Positions 50,601 through 62,680 of a DNA stretch of 64,000 nucleotides are shown piece by piece (within the stretch, counting starts at the first letter, position 1; every line of letters begins with the position of its first letter). A program made the position numbers and the translations under genes. The stretch covers positions 27,073,501 to 27,137,500 of the forward strand of contig JAJNNQ010000003.1 in the NCBI GenBank assembly GCA_027886175.1, read 5' to 3'. This DNA is from Phylloscopus collybita. Lineage: Eukaryota > Chordata > Aves > Passeriformes > Phylloscopidae. Under the pieces are notes generated by a model, which had not been told where the DNA came from, made no database searches, and worked only from the letters and a program-made list of their open reading frames with translations.

Positions 50601-51984
50601 CTCTCTTTGTTGGATGGAATGAAAAAACCCCACTGTGGCATTCCACCACCCCAAAATCATTTCTACCATTTCCAAAGTTCTTCTATGCCAGGACAGTAAA
50701 TAAAACATACTGGATTTAGGGCATAGAAGAGGAGATGTATTTTATTTTTTTTTTTTTTTTAAAAAGCAATGAGGTAAACATTAGTCACAGCAAGTAGGAA
50801 GCAAAATTTATCATAAACATCACCAGTGTCTGTGTGTCTAAAATAATTGGTGCTTTTATACTTTGGAGTAACCATCTGAACAGACCATTTCTGACCCACC
50901 TACTGCTGGGCTGGCACACACAAAGTTTTTATGAGGGGACAGTTTAAAAGTTAGCTCGAATTTGTACCAGTGGAAATTTCTTGCCATCAGCAGAGCTTGC
51001 CCCAGTCCAAATTTGGCTTTAGAATTCTGAGTTTTTCCAGAAACAGTTTTTCCAAACGGAACTAAATGAAAGAGCTGGATGCAGAGTGAACTCTTGGAAA
51101 GCTGTCTTGATTATTAAAAGCTGAAACCAGAGAAGCAGCCTTCACAATTAATATAATACTGATCCAAAGGCAATTAATTTTAACTTTGGATGAATGAGGA
51201 TGGAATTTGCCAGAGTTTAAAAGCTTGCCTCTTCCCATCCTGCCTGCTTCCCCTGTGGAACTGACACCACACAATTTGTCTCACACCAAGGCCTGGGTGG
51301 ATGTTATGGCACATTGGAGGAAGTTTTACAGCTTGCTATCCATGAAAGAAAAGAGAGCAGCTCTTCCTTGGCCTCCTCTGAATGAAATATGGCTGTTCTC
51401 AGCTGCTGGGTTCTGAATTCTGTGACTCAAGAAGTCCCTGGCTCATTTGAGTGCTCAAACTGCTTGCCTGTGATGAATAGATTTTTAAACCTCAGACTTC
51501 CTTGCTAGGTCATTAGGAAGTTCCTTTAAAACTGCCAGGTGAGGCAGGTGTGAGTTCTGCATGCAAAAGAAGGAGCTGCCTTGCAAAAGGAGCTGCAGGT
51601 AGCAGCAGGAGCAGCTGCTGTGGGGAGCTGGGGGCAGCAATGCAGTGCCCAGCCAAGCTGGCAGTGCCAGCAGCAGCCTCAGCAGCTCCAGAAATCAGCA
51701 ATCCTAAACTGGATTTCAGTCAGCAGGTATATTCTGGTTGCCCAAGGCTCCACTGTATACACAATAGAGTCATGGTTCCATTGCAGCAATTTCCCTCACC
51801 CCTGCTCCAAAAGCACGATTAGCTTTACATATCAAGGAACTTGCCTCTAAAATAAGTGAAATGTCTCTACTTACCTTGCCCTCACCCTGTTCTGGAAAAA
51901 GGGAAAGATTCTTTTAAAATATTGGGTAAGCAATTTTAGGGAATCACCAAGCAGCACCACCCACAGGCATGGCAGTGAGTGTAT

Positions 51985-52340
51985 TTGTGTCCATTCTTAA
52001 ATTGCCCCAAGCATACCTGAACACTTCCTGAACTTCCATCTGACAGCTGAAAAAAGGAGAATCAATAACCACTTCCTTCTGCCCTTGGGTTAAAACATTC
52101 AGCAAGCCTGAATTCCTTTTAGCCCAATTCTAAGCCAGTACAATTCAGCTGCTCTGGTGAATTTTAATTTGCCAGCTTGTAGCCTTGCAGTTTGCAAGAT
52201 CAGGAGCAGCTGGAGGCCAGGCAGGCCCCAGTTCTTGAAACATGGGCACAATTCCCTTCTCTTATCACTTTGCAAATGCATTGTGCAAATGAGATAATGA
52301 AAATCAAAATATAGGGTGAGTCAGAGCTAGTGTTGGGGAG
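51985..52340. repeat. 356-bp near-identical direct duplication, copy 1
   Basis: This segment recurs at 58319-58674 in the same orientation with no gap (constant offset 6334) and, by reading both copies through, one difference (TAAGCC here, TAAACC there). Similarity begins at TTGTGTCCATTC and ends at GTGTTGGGGAG; the flanks are unrelated. It has no LTR ends, A tail, inverted termini or target-site duplication. A 60-codon minus-strand frame inside is duplicated with it but looks like chance. Its AT-rich flanks resemble its own composition, which hints that this is the source copy. Confidence 0.93.
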
Positions 52341-55300
52341 GTTATTTTGGGTCTTTGTCTTATTTAAGGATGGCATTTGTAAGAGGTGTGCTCAATACCT
52401 GTAGATGAACCCTGACTTTATATACAGCTTTTTAATAGAAAATTATTTTTCTTTACACAGAATGTAAATAGAAGGGCTATTATTGTATTAGTCTTACATG
52501 AGATAAACTTCTGTATCTTCATTTGCTTATATAATTGATTGTCATTTTTTTCATTCAACTGCTGCTTTCTTTCCAGTCAGTGAGAATAGAATTCAACTGG
52601 TATTAAAGTGAAAAATTGTGTGTGAAAGAATATTATAGATCAGGTTAGATAGTGGCTCTATTCAGTGATTTATTCCTCTTTTTACGTTCTAGTTAGTAAC
52701 TTCTGAAAAACTACACCTGCTTTCTTCTTCTTCTTACTCATGTGACTGTCAATTTTAGCAGTTACAGAAGTTTTAAAATTTTACCTGTTGTACCTGAGCA
52801 CCAGAAAGACTCTATCCTGAGAAGTTTGTGCTCTGGTGTTGTTTGGTATGCTGACATTGAGTTCGTGTGACCTGGCACCAAACTTGCTCTGACTGAAATC
52901 TGTGGCAGACAATGTAAAAAGTCCACCTGGGACACACAATACTTATTTTGTATCCAGACTGAGGTGGTGGGAGTCACTTATTTAACTTAATCACAGTGTA
53001 AGGTCTTCCTTGTTTAATCCCTCTTGCCAGCTGCCAAACTAAGTAAAATTAAAAATAATGAAAGTAGAAGTCTTGACCAAGTAGTACTGACAAATCCAGT
53101 CAGTAAATACTTAAGTACTTAGGGGAATGTTACAGGGGGTAAATATTGGGCAGGATTTTACTGTTCTCAGTTATCTGCTGAGGACTGTTCTCAGGACATT
53201 TGGTTCTCCACTTGGCTCCTCTGCAGCCACAGAGATAGCAGTTAATTGCTTCCCTTGATTAGAATTCACAGCTGCATCTGCAGCAAGAAGGGTCCTCCTG
53301 AAATTAACTGAGCTATCAAACAACAGAATAATTTGCTAGAGTGAAAAGCAACTGGTCAGCTGTGCACTTATCAACACAAGCAGCAAAGTTTCCCTGGGAA
53401 AACTCCTGATGTTTGATAAAACAATCATATGCTTCTCTCCAGCCTTAAACACCAATATAAATCATTGCCTCCTGCACTTTAGCTGCTCTCAACACCTCTG
53501 CCAGCCCTCTTGTCTCTTGTGTGCTACTGTGTTTACAGAAGAAATCCTTGCAGGTCTCTCGAATGTATTTTAACATGCAGCACCCATCACACGCCAGGCG
53601 TCCAGGGGCTGGTGAAACTTTCTGATTCCATCTCTGAATGACTTGCTCAACAGAACTTTATCCATGCTGATGTTCTCTTTGGAAATCAGGCAAACCTGCA
53701 GTTAACAAGGACCTCTCTACATCTTATAGTAACTACTAACAAAGGTCAGGTTCCAAAGAAAATGAACATAAAAAATTACCTGCTCTGAATGCTTCAGAAG
53801 AAAAAGTGACATGAAACAACTTACTACACTAATTTTGTATCTCCTGCCAGACAGCACAGGTAGTCATTGAGGCCAAAGTCCTTTTCTAAGAAGAAACTCA
53901 AGCTTTTTGCTGCTGTAGGAAGCCTTGGATCTGACTACATAGGCTGTGGTAGCTCCTTCAGTTCAAATCCCAGCCTTCAAATTCATCAATTTTGCCTTGT
54001 TTGTATTTGTTAATTCTGAACTAAACTTCTTGATGCTTAATTATGATCAGTGACAAGCTCAACTTGTGCACAGAAAAAACAAATAAAACTCTTTTCTGTA
54101 GAAAAACAGGTACTCATTGCCTCTCATGTACCTCTCTCACCTTGGTGCCCTAAGAGCAGTTGCAAGAACATTTGTCACACTTGTGTTCCTGATCATTTTC
54201 TCAAACCCGTGCCTGTAATGGTTGCTGTTCTCTGGATTATGCCCAGCAGGAAATATTTTATAGGCTCTCATTCTGAAGTGCTTGCATACAGAGGATCAGC
54301 TGACCTGTGCACCAAGATCTTTGCAGAGTGATGTCTGAAGCTGGGTTACTGAGATGGTTTATCAGGCTCCCCAAGCTGACACAACACTTGTGACACAGAG
54401 TCCACACCAAAAGCTCTTCCCTCACATTCCACAGTCTCACATTTACAGCTTTGCTGTCAATTTAAACCTTAAACTGGTATTATTCAAATATCTATATACC
54501 TTTTAACTGGTATTATTCAAATACCTATTAAACTGCTAGGTTTATCAGTAAAAGAGCAAATACATATTCACAAATGGTTTTGTCTGGTTTCATTTGATGG
54601 CTAGCTGGCATCACTAATGTTTTCTATTTCTGCACTTTGAAGGCACCCAGGACTTTGCACAAGAAAAAAAAATTGATATTCAAGCATCTAAACAGGAGTG
54701 AATGGTGCCATTCAATAACATGTCAATAATTTCTCCATTTCACAGTGCACAAATATTAGGCACCAGTTCTGCTTTCCCAGCAGAGCAGGGGTTTGTCCAG
54801 CAGGATGTGGTGATGCTCTGGTGTCCAGTGTGTGGTTGGCAAGTGGGCAGATGAAATTCCTGCAGCAGAGAACAGAGACAGGATTTTCCCTGGATATCCC
54901 CTAAGTGCCAGGAGCTCCAGGTACAGCCACAACTTCCTCAGCAGGAACATCACTGCCCTTGGAACTTTGGGGAGGGGAGGCATTTTATTAACTGCAATTA
55001 GGAGAGAGTTGAGCCAGAGATGAGCACATTAAAAACCTCCCAAATGTCTTTCTGCAAATAACCTCAACATTTTTATGCCCCAGTCATATTTTATACATTA
55101 TTTCTTGAGGTTACAAAGCACTTCCTGCCACAGAAATGAATGCATACAATGCCATAGTGAGAATGCTTGTTGTAAGTCATGTCTGTCAATAAAGAACAAA
55201 ATACCAGCCATCAGATTAATTTGTTTTAGCAATGACAACGTTCAGTGTGTTAGGAGTCGTTGTCTACAGCAGTGACCTCCTTCAGGGTCCTCACGATGGA

Positions 55301-57843
55301 ATTTAGAGTTCACAGAATAGGCACTGTACTACAGCCCTGAAATGCTGAAGTGCTTCCAGGAAATAGGAAAATGGAAGCTGCAATTTCCTTTTTTAGTGAA
55401 AGATGGACACCATATTTCCAGCAGCTGAGAAGTCAGGCATCCTACAGGCAAATTTCAGTATTCTCAGCTTATTCCAAGACACAGCAATAAAACTGGACTA
55501 CATTAAATGGGTTTAAGGTGGAGAGCAAGGTCAGCCTCATAGTTAAGATTATCAAGAAGCAGAACCAATCACAGAGAAAATGTCAGCTCAGTCCATTTTG
55601 TGCTGATATTTTTATGTTTTGAACAAGTCCATTAATTCTTTTGAACAAAGCAGTTGGGTGATGTTATGAAATACAGAGGTATTTAAAGTTTTAGTTTTTC
55701 AAATTGCTTTCTGATCTGTCTTTCCTGCCACAGGGCTAAAGGTCCTGGTGCTACTATTCTCAGAAATATTTCTGTGTTCTGGTTAAAGCAGACTTGGAAT
55801 AACTGGATTTAGGGCAGATACTATAATTAAAAGCTGCAAGAGTGTAGGCCTACATGTTTTAGGAGTGAAAATATACATCTCAATCTGCCCAAAATCTATT
55901 TTCCGAGGTAAGAGAACCAAAAGAAATAAGTGTGCTCTTTACAGGGCAGCTGTAGCAGCAGTGAACTGATGTTAATGTCACTGCAAACTGTGTGTGCTGT
56001 GTGTTTCAGCATCCCCCCAAGGCTGGAAGGGTTTCTAAGAAGCTGCTGGGCAGAGGGGAGCACTGCAGAGCTCTGGGCTGGCAGGACAGGGATGACTGCA
56101 GAAAACTTGCTGTGCCATGAATTTATTGTGATCAGACAGCTCACCAGGCTCTTTATGAGCTTCGCAGCACTACCAATGTAAATTTTATTCCTCGGTATTT
56201 TTTAGAATGGGGAATTTTAACTAAAATCAAATAAAAAAAAATACAGCATTGAGTAAAACAGGATTGCTGCCTATGGCTCTGTCTAGATGTTCATCAGGTT
56301 AAAAGCAGTTGTTTGGGGGTTTAACTCTCCTGGCTTTGATTTGCATTCATTTTCTCCTGTGCTCCTTCACTAATTAAAGTTTCAGGAATGCTTTTTGGGA
56401 GCTCTGATCCAGCATCTCTGAGCAGAGTACGAGTGAGCTTCCTGTAGGGTACTGACCCATAACTGTGAACAGATGTGCTGCTTTGAGGCAGACAGAGGTT
56501 ACAGATGTGCTGCTGCCAGAAAAGCAACGCTGTTATTTCAGTGAAGCAAGAGCAGCTCAGAGCACCTTGACCCATCCAAGGAACACCTTACCCTTTGCTT
56601 TACTGTGCTGCCAGCTCTTGCTTCTTTTCATGCAGCGTCGTGACGAAGCTTCAGTGTGTGGGAGACAAGGCTATTGCTGTTTATCAGGCCCTTTGAAATG
56701 TCCAAGCCCATTGCCAGGACTGGGAAGCACAAGTTTTATTGAAGTGACTCTGCAGTGAACTCTCCACACCGGGGGATTTTTTACTTCCCCCTCTCCAGCC
56801 CCTCCAGTTGGTTTCCTACCAAAGCAGCAGCTGACTCAGCAGACGTGCCCTGCCCTTCTCATTGCCATTTCAGCAAGCTTAGAGGACAGGGATGCTGTAG
56901 AAAGCAGCTTTGCCAGTAAAGGGGGGTGATGGTTTTGGGGGAAGAATGTCTTAAAAATTTTCTTTTTAGTAGCTTTGACTTGCATTGCTCCTGGTCAAGC
57001 TCCTCCTTCACACTGAGGAGGCAGCAATGAGAGCACAGAGAGGCAGAGGAGGATTAAGGGGTGACCCCCTCTGTTTCTCACAGCTGCCATTCCCATGGGT
57101 GTTCCCTGGCAGTACTGGTTTTTAAGCCTACACAAATTCTGAACTGGGTCCTAGACCAAGAAAGTTTCAGGAAGATTTTTAAGATGGGGTCAGTCTGCTA
57201 GAAACAACAAACCTTGCCAAGAGAAAACATCCACTGGAACAAAACGAAAAATGCTTTTTTGTGATTCCAAAGCATCAAGGCAAGCACAACAGCATTTCTT
57301 TTAAAGCTGCAAATTAGAAATAATAATAAAAAAAAAAGGCCACAACGTTTCTTCTTACCAATTTCAAATACGTGTAAGGGCTGCTGCTGCCACGGCTGTG
57401 AAGATTAGAAAGAGCTTGGGCTGAAAAGTTCTACAAGAGAATTCATCTTCCATTGTTGGTCTAAAGTATTTTGGGTTACACTTGCTAATCTAAGCAGTTC
57501 TACTCCATTTTTTACTGTCAAGTTCTACATTCATCTTTGCTCACCTTCTGAGAAAATAATAAAACAATCAAAGTGGCACAGTAACAGATTATTCTAGAAG
57601 GAGAGATATTCTTCTTTCCAGACAATTCTGCACAACTGATTATCAGCCTGCATTAAAGCACTCAATACAGGTGGTTTGGTAATAAATCCTTATGAAATCA
57701 ATTAAGTGCAATGGTTAAAAATTCAACTTTAAAAATAATTATTAGACAAAATAAATAAAAACGATCAGCAGCCGAGGGACGTTAGTACATATTAGCTTTC
57801 AACTGAGTAAAACCCACTTGGTTGAGGAGAAGAAATCCCGGGG
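52341..57843. other. non-coding DNA, no gene supported
   Basis: AT-rich sequence with no credible exon or transposon. It contains a 33-bp tandem duplication (54472-54537). No frame longer than 97 codons, and none with a domain. Confidence 0.5.
54472..54537. repeat. 33-bp tandem duplication
   Basis: AACTGGTATTATTCAAATA occurs at 54472 and again at 54505, each followed by a similar CTAT-containing part. Two adjacent units, slightly diverged. Confidence 0.8.
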
Positions 57844-58007
57844 TGTTTTTTTTTTTTTTTGTTTTGTTTTTTGTTTTTTGTTTTTATTTGCTTTGTTTTC
57901 TTTTTTGTTTGTTTGTTTTGTTTTTGTGTTTGTTTTTTTTGTATGGGTTTTTTTGTGGTTTTTGTTTGTTTGTGGTTTTTCTTTTTGTTTTTGTTTTAGG
58001 TTTTTTT
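57844..58007. repeat. T/G-rich simple repeat (TTTTG-like)
   Basis: About 160 bp of T runs broken by single G, as TTTTG, GTTTGTTTGTTT and GTTTTTTG motifs. Frames rich in Phe, Val and Cys arise from it and are not genes. Confidence 0.92.
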
Positions 58008-58318
58008 GAGAAAAAGCTGCCCACCAGCTTTGGATGATTGCTTTGCAGAGGTGCAGAACAGCCTGGATTATTTGGGGGGGTGAACATCACTGCAAGTCCA
58101 TCCTGACCAGGCCATTAAGGACGTGAGGAATCTTAAGCTGTAAGTGCTGACATATGAGCAACTCTGCAAATGAGGCAGCTCAACAGGAGAGGGAATATCA
58201 AGCTTTCTGATAAAGCCCTGCAGCTGCACTGCCTCAGCTCCTGCCTCCCTTGCTGCCACCAGCACAGCTTCTCCATCAGCTCAGAGGTTGCATCCCCCTG
58301 CAGACAGCAGAGCCTCTC
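58008..58318. other. non-coding DNA left of duplication copy 2
   Basis: Mixed, GC-richer sequence without exon or known repeat. It contains a G7 run at about 58074-58080. It forms the left flank of the 356-bp duplication copy and differs in composition from that copy. Confidence 0.45.
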
Positions 58319-58674
58319 TTGTGTCCATTCTTAAATTGCCCCAAGCATACCTGAACACTTCCTGAACTTCCATCTGACAGCTGAAAAAAGGAGAATCAAT
58401 AACCACTTCCTTCTGCCCTTGGGTTAAAACATTCAGCAAGCCTGAATTCCTTTTAGCCCAATTCTAAACCAGTACAATTCAGCTGCTCTGGTGAATTTTA
58501 ATTTGCCAGCTTGTAGCCTTGCAGTTTGCAAGATCAGGAGCAGCTGGAGGCCAGGCAGGCCCCAGTTCTTGAAACATGGGCACAATTCCCTTCTCTTATC
58601 ACTTTGCAAATGCATTGTGCAAATGAGATAATGAAAATCAAAATATAGGGTGAGTCAGAGCTAGTGTTGGGGAG
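58319..58674. repeat. 356-bp near-identical direct duplication, copy 2
   Basis: Copy of 51985-52340, one mismatch in 356 and no indel. The flanks here are GC-rich (left CAGAGCCTCTC, right CTGCTGGCCTTCC), unlike the inside of the copy, which suggests that this is the inserted copy. No duplication of target bases is seen at the joins. Confidence 0.93.
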
Positions 58675-61187
58675 CTGCTGGCCTTCCCCAGGAGCTGCTC
58701 TGGCAGAGTGGGGTGCACTTACTGGGGGTGGCTCTGCAGCCCCTGCTCGGTTTGTAAAGCTGCTGTGGCTTTGGGTGCACAGCTCCTGGGGTGAGCTCTT
58801 CATTCAGCTCAGGAATTGTGTTTACTGTGGAAACCTGTTATAAACCAGCTCCTTCTCGCCTGGCAGAGCCAGATTTGTAAATCAGGAGGGTGTTAAAGTA
58901 GGTCTGTCCTTATCCCTGGAATAGGCACTGAATGCACACACAGGGCAGACAGGAATTAGGAGGGAAAAAAGCCATTTTAGGCAGTCAGCTGAGAATGGCT
59001 GTTGTTGTTCATGGTGACCAGGTGCTGTGGTACTTCCACAGACAGCTACAATAAGAATTGAAGGTGGATGTTCTTCACCACTGATGCAAAACTGAAATCC
59101 TGTGCCTGTGCTAAACATCACTGTTTACATTTTTATTGTTTTAATTGGTATGATTTTATGATATGCATTAATGATGATTTATGCATATGCTCCATACAAA
59201 GCAGATAACATTTGAGTTTTTCCTCAAACTTGCAAAATGCATACAGCTACATGATGGTTATATTTTTATGTTCAGTCCTGAAAAGCATCTCAGTCAAGTT
59301 TTATTTGGGAAATGTAATGGAATTTTTAAAATTTATTTGGATCTCAGTTCAATATAGAAAGAAACAATAGAAAGCAACGACTGTAATGAGATGAAGAAAG
59401 AAACTATGGCTGCAGAACTCTCCAGATGCAGCCAGCTGTTATTAGGGATATTCTAATCCTGCAATCAATCCTTAGTCTCATAGAACCAAACAGCTTTCTG
59501 ACTGCAAAACTATGAGGCTTGTTGATTATGTCTTTGAACTCATAGTCCAAGTACAAAACAGCTGTTTTTCACAAAGAAATCAGATTTACTGAAAACAGCA
59601 GCATGAGGAGACCTGAAGGTTTCTGCTAACACCACTACTGCATGGAGCCTCATTAACCAGGCAGAAGCATTGTAAGTAACTAGATTAAATAAAGGGTACA
59701 TTATGGGAAAGATAGAATATTCTAACTGAAGCTGGTTTATATTCACTTTAACTTGCCTTAATTGCAATCAAAATAATGACAAATTGCTAATCACACCCCT
59801 TGGGATTTGCAAAGCATTACAGAAGTAAGAACAACTCTGCAGATACAGAGACATGTAAGTATTTCTAAACTACGAAGATAAAAAGGAGGCTAGAGACCAA
59901 ATGAAGATGGAGCAGTTCAGCTCTGTGCTGGCAATGAAAGTCCTCTGTGTGTCTGAAACTTATTTATCTTCTATGTTTAGGGTGACCTGTGGTCAATATG
60001 TTATTCCTGAGAGCATTACAGGGTCTCAGCAGAAGCTGGCACCAACATGTGAAGCAATGCAGTGCAGTGTGAGGAAGAGTAGTGCTGTGCTGATCATGAG
60101 TAAGGAGTGAAGCTGTGAGTCTCAGAATTGACTATTGTGGGTGAGAAAAATTTGTTGGTGCCATCTAACTCTGCAGCCTTGAAAAAGTCATGTCCTCAGT
60201 CATATATAGAGTCATACAGAGCCTGTAAACACATCTCCATATTCAAAGTCCAAGCTAAACACAAAGTGCTGTGAGCACCAAAAGTGCTTGCCATGTACCT
60301 TCATGCATAATTTATTATTGTTTTGCTCCTGTTAATCTTGCTAGTTAATTCATGGTGGTATCCTATGAATGCAGTCATTTAGCAACTGTTCCATTCCTTG
60401 AATATAATTATTTGGTTTAGAAAAGTGAATGAAAATTTGGGTGTGGGCAAAGCTCAGGAGGTCAGTGCAAGCCCAGAGCTCTGCTGGCTGGGCTGCCCAG
60501 GCTCTCTGGGGCTCTGGGCATCAGCAGCTGGGGGACAAAATTCTGCTGCCATTCCAGGAGCTGCTCCTGGCAGGACTGGCCTTGCAGTCCTTGCAGTCCA
60601 AGGGCTGATTTCTGCCATGTACAGAGGGCATCCTTCAGTGTCTGAACCAGATCAACCCTGCCATGCACACAGAGCTTGTTTGGAGGACTATTCTATACTT
60701 TTCTATTTCATACATAGTAAAAATGGTTACAAATCAAGGGTGAGAGACGAAGGAAAGTAATTCGAAGTGGCAAGGGAAGCATCTTTCCCTCTCAGTACAG
60801 AGTTTCTCAGTCAATTAGCAGATATCATATTGTCATATCCCTCAGTCAGCTACAGGCAGGGCTGAGGCTGGAAGCTCCTCACCAGAGCCACAAAAACAGA
60901 ATTGTAAACCCTGCCTCCTCTCAGGCCTGACTCCCTAGGTACCCTGGTGGGGGGAACTGAAAGGTGGTTATTTCCATGCCCATTAGGATTTAGACTGGTA
61001 GCTCATGCAGACTGGCATCCCCAGCTCAGAAAATGTGGAAAAATGTTTCAGAGACTGGGTGTCAGCTCACACAAACACTATTTAAAGTCCACTGTGAGTT
61101 ACCAGCCTCCTCTACACAAAATGAGTATCAAATACTGAGGTCACTCTAAAGCTCTGTTTAGGAGATGACAGGTAGGATATCTACAGA

Positions 61188-61193
<6 letters not shown>
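58675..61193. other. non-coding DNA, no gene supported
   Basis: No exon, RNA gene or transposon recognised. A GC-rich patch at 60.45-60.66 kb yields overlapping frames of 68 and 120 codons without a domain. Confidence 0.5.

Positions 61194-61233
<40 letters not shown>
61194..61233. repeat. long T homopolymer (T40)
   Basis: Forty consecutive T between TTTCTC and AATGAAAA. No TTTATT follows to suggest the tail of a minus-strand transcript, and no flanking duplication was seen. Confidence 0.92.
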
Positions 61234-61236
<3 letters not shown>

Positions 61237-61692
61237 GAAAAATGAATTAATAACCACAGCATACTCTTTCTCAAAAGCGTATTCAGACTGAAGTTTTGCC
61301 TTTGGAGTGATAATTCTCTTACAATGCTTTGTTACAGTCTCAGAATTTGATGACCACCTGGGTTAAGGCCCATCCCCTTTACACTGATTTAAGCCGGAGT
61401 TCAGTGTCTGTGCCATGTCACTCTCATGTTCATTAAAGCATTATCCCCCTCTCCATCATCCCCTAAATCTTCATCTTCATCACCCTTCTGCCTTGCAATG
61501 GGCTCAAGTGAATGGTGCCATTCCTTACTCTGATGTTTTCTGTTTATTTTGCAGGGCAGTATGTTCAGAATCAGTACAGAGGTTACAGTGGTAGCACCCA
61601 CCCCAAAGAGTAACTCCTCCCACAACAAAAAGTAACCAATCTTACATGAAAACAATTGTAATCCAGCTGGCTGTTCCTTATCCACTGAAAGG
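61234..61692. other. non-coding DNA; possible splice acceptor at 61554
   Basis: A good plus-strand acceptor, TGTTTATTTTGCAG, ends at 61554. It is followed by one phase (CAG at 61557) that stays open for 18 codons to TAA at 61611-61613. No upstream exon, reading-frame partner or known protein end was recognised. On the minus strand a Glu/Asp-rich stretch from a GATGAAGAT simple motif (61455-61490) is open but equally unsupported. Confidence 0.2.
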
Positions 61693-62680
61693 GGAACCAG
61701 GACAGTAAAGGGAAAGCCATGGCTGGAATGGGAACCAGGACAGTAAAGGGAAAGCCATGGCTGGAATGGGAGTGAGGACAGTAAAGGGAAAGCCATGGCT
61801 GGAATGGGAGTGAGGACAGTAAAGGGAACACCATGGCTGAAATGGGAACCAGGACAGTAAAGGGAAAGCCATGGCTGGAATGGGAACCAGGACAGTAAAG
61901 GGAAAGCCATGGCTGGAATGGGAATGAGGACAGTAAAGGGAAAGCCATGGCTGGAATGGGAACCAGGACAGTAAAGGGAAAGCCATGGCTGGAATGGGAA
62001 CCAGGACAGTAAAGGGAAAGCCATGGCTGGAATGGGAGTGAGGACAGTAAAGGGAAAGCCATGGCTGGAATGGGAACCAGGACAGTAAAGGGAAAGCCAT
62101 GGCTGGAATGGGAGTGAGGACAGTAAAGGGAACACCATGGCTGGAATGGGAACCAGGACAGTAAAGGGAAAGCCATGGCTGGAATGGAAACCAGGACAGT
62201 AAAGGGAACACCATGGCTGGAATGGGAACCAGGACAGTAAAGGGAAAGCCATGGCTGGAATGGGAGTGAGGACAGTAAAGGGAAAGCCATGGCTGGAATG
62301 GAAACCAGGACAGTAAAGGGAAAGCCATGGCTGGAATGGGAACCAGGACAGTAAAGGGAAAGCCATGGCTGGAATGGGAGTGAGGACAGTAAAGGGAACA
62401 CCATGGCTGGAATGGGAACCAGGACAGTAAAGGGAAAGCCATGGCTGGAATGGGAACCAGGACAGTAAAGGGAAAGCCATGGCTGGAATGGGAACCAGGA
62501 CAGTAAAGGGAAAGCCATGGCTGGAATGGGAGTGAGGACAGTAAAGGGAAAGCCATGGCTGGAATGGGAGTGAGGACAGTAAAGGGAAAGCCATGGCTGG
62601 AATGGGAGCCAGGACAGTAAAGGGAAAGCCATGGCTGGAATGGGAGCCAGGACAGTAAAGGGAACACCATGGCTAAAATG
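61693..62680. repeat. 38-bp minisatellite, 26 units
   Basis: Twenty-six units of exactly 38 bp with no indel. The unit has the core AGGACAGTAAAGGGAA, then AGCC or CACC, then ATGGCTGGAATGG, and units differ mainly at six positions after the first GG. In order the start types are: AACC, AACC, AGTG, AGTG, AACC, AACC, AATG, AACC, AACC, AGTG, AACC, AGTG, AACC, AAACC-type, AACC, AGTG, AAACC-type, AACC, AGTG, AACC, AACC, AACC, AGTG, AGTG, AGCC, AGCC. CACC replaces AGCC in units 4, 12, 14, 19 and 26. The 38-bp period and lack of stops keep all three minus frames open for 330-402 codons as a 38-residue repeat, which is a by-product and not a protein gene. Confidence 0.95.

Larger units (their letters stand above)
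38976..51984. other. long non-coding stretch, no gene supported
   Basis: Thirteen kilobases without a credible exon, RNA gene or intact transposon. Items inside: a 16-bp perfect inverted repeat (39074-39117), G13 (41026-41038), T19 (41635-41653), an AT-rich tandem (44550-44616), smaller T runs (about 48833-48848 and 50745-50760) and GC-richer patches at 41.3-41.5, 45.9-46.2, 49.5-49.7 and 50.1-50.35 kb. The frames found (up to 157 codons) lie in the GC-richer patches, overlap in several phases and carry no domain. Confidence 0.5.

Noticed and set aside
52099..52281. 60-codon minus-strand frame conserved between the two 356-bp copies
   Set aside because: Its conservation follows from the near-identity of the whole duplication; the single difference changes an amino acid and no domain is present.
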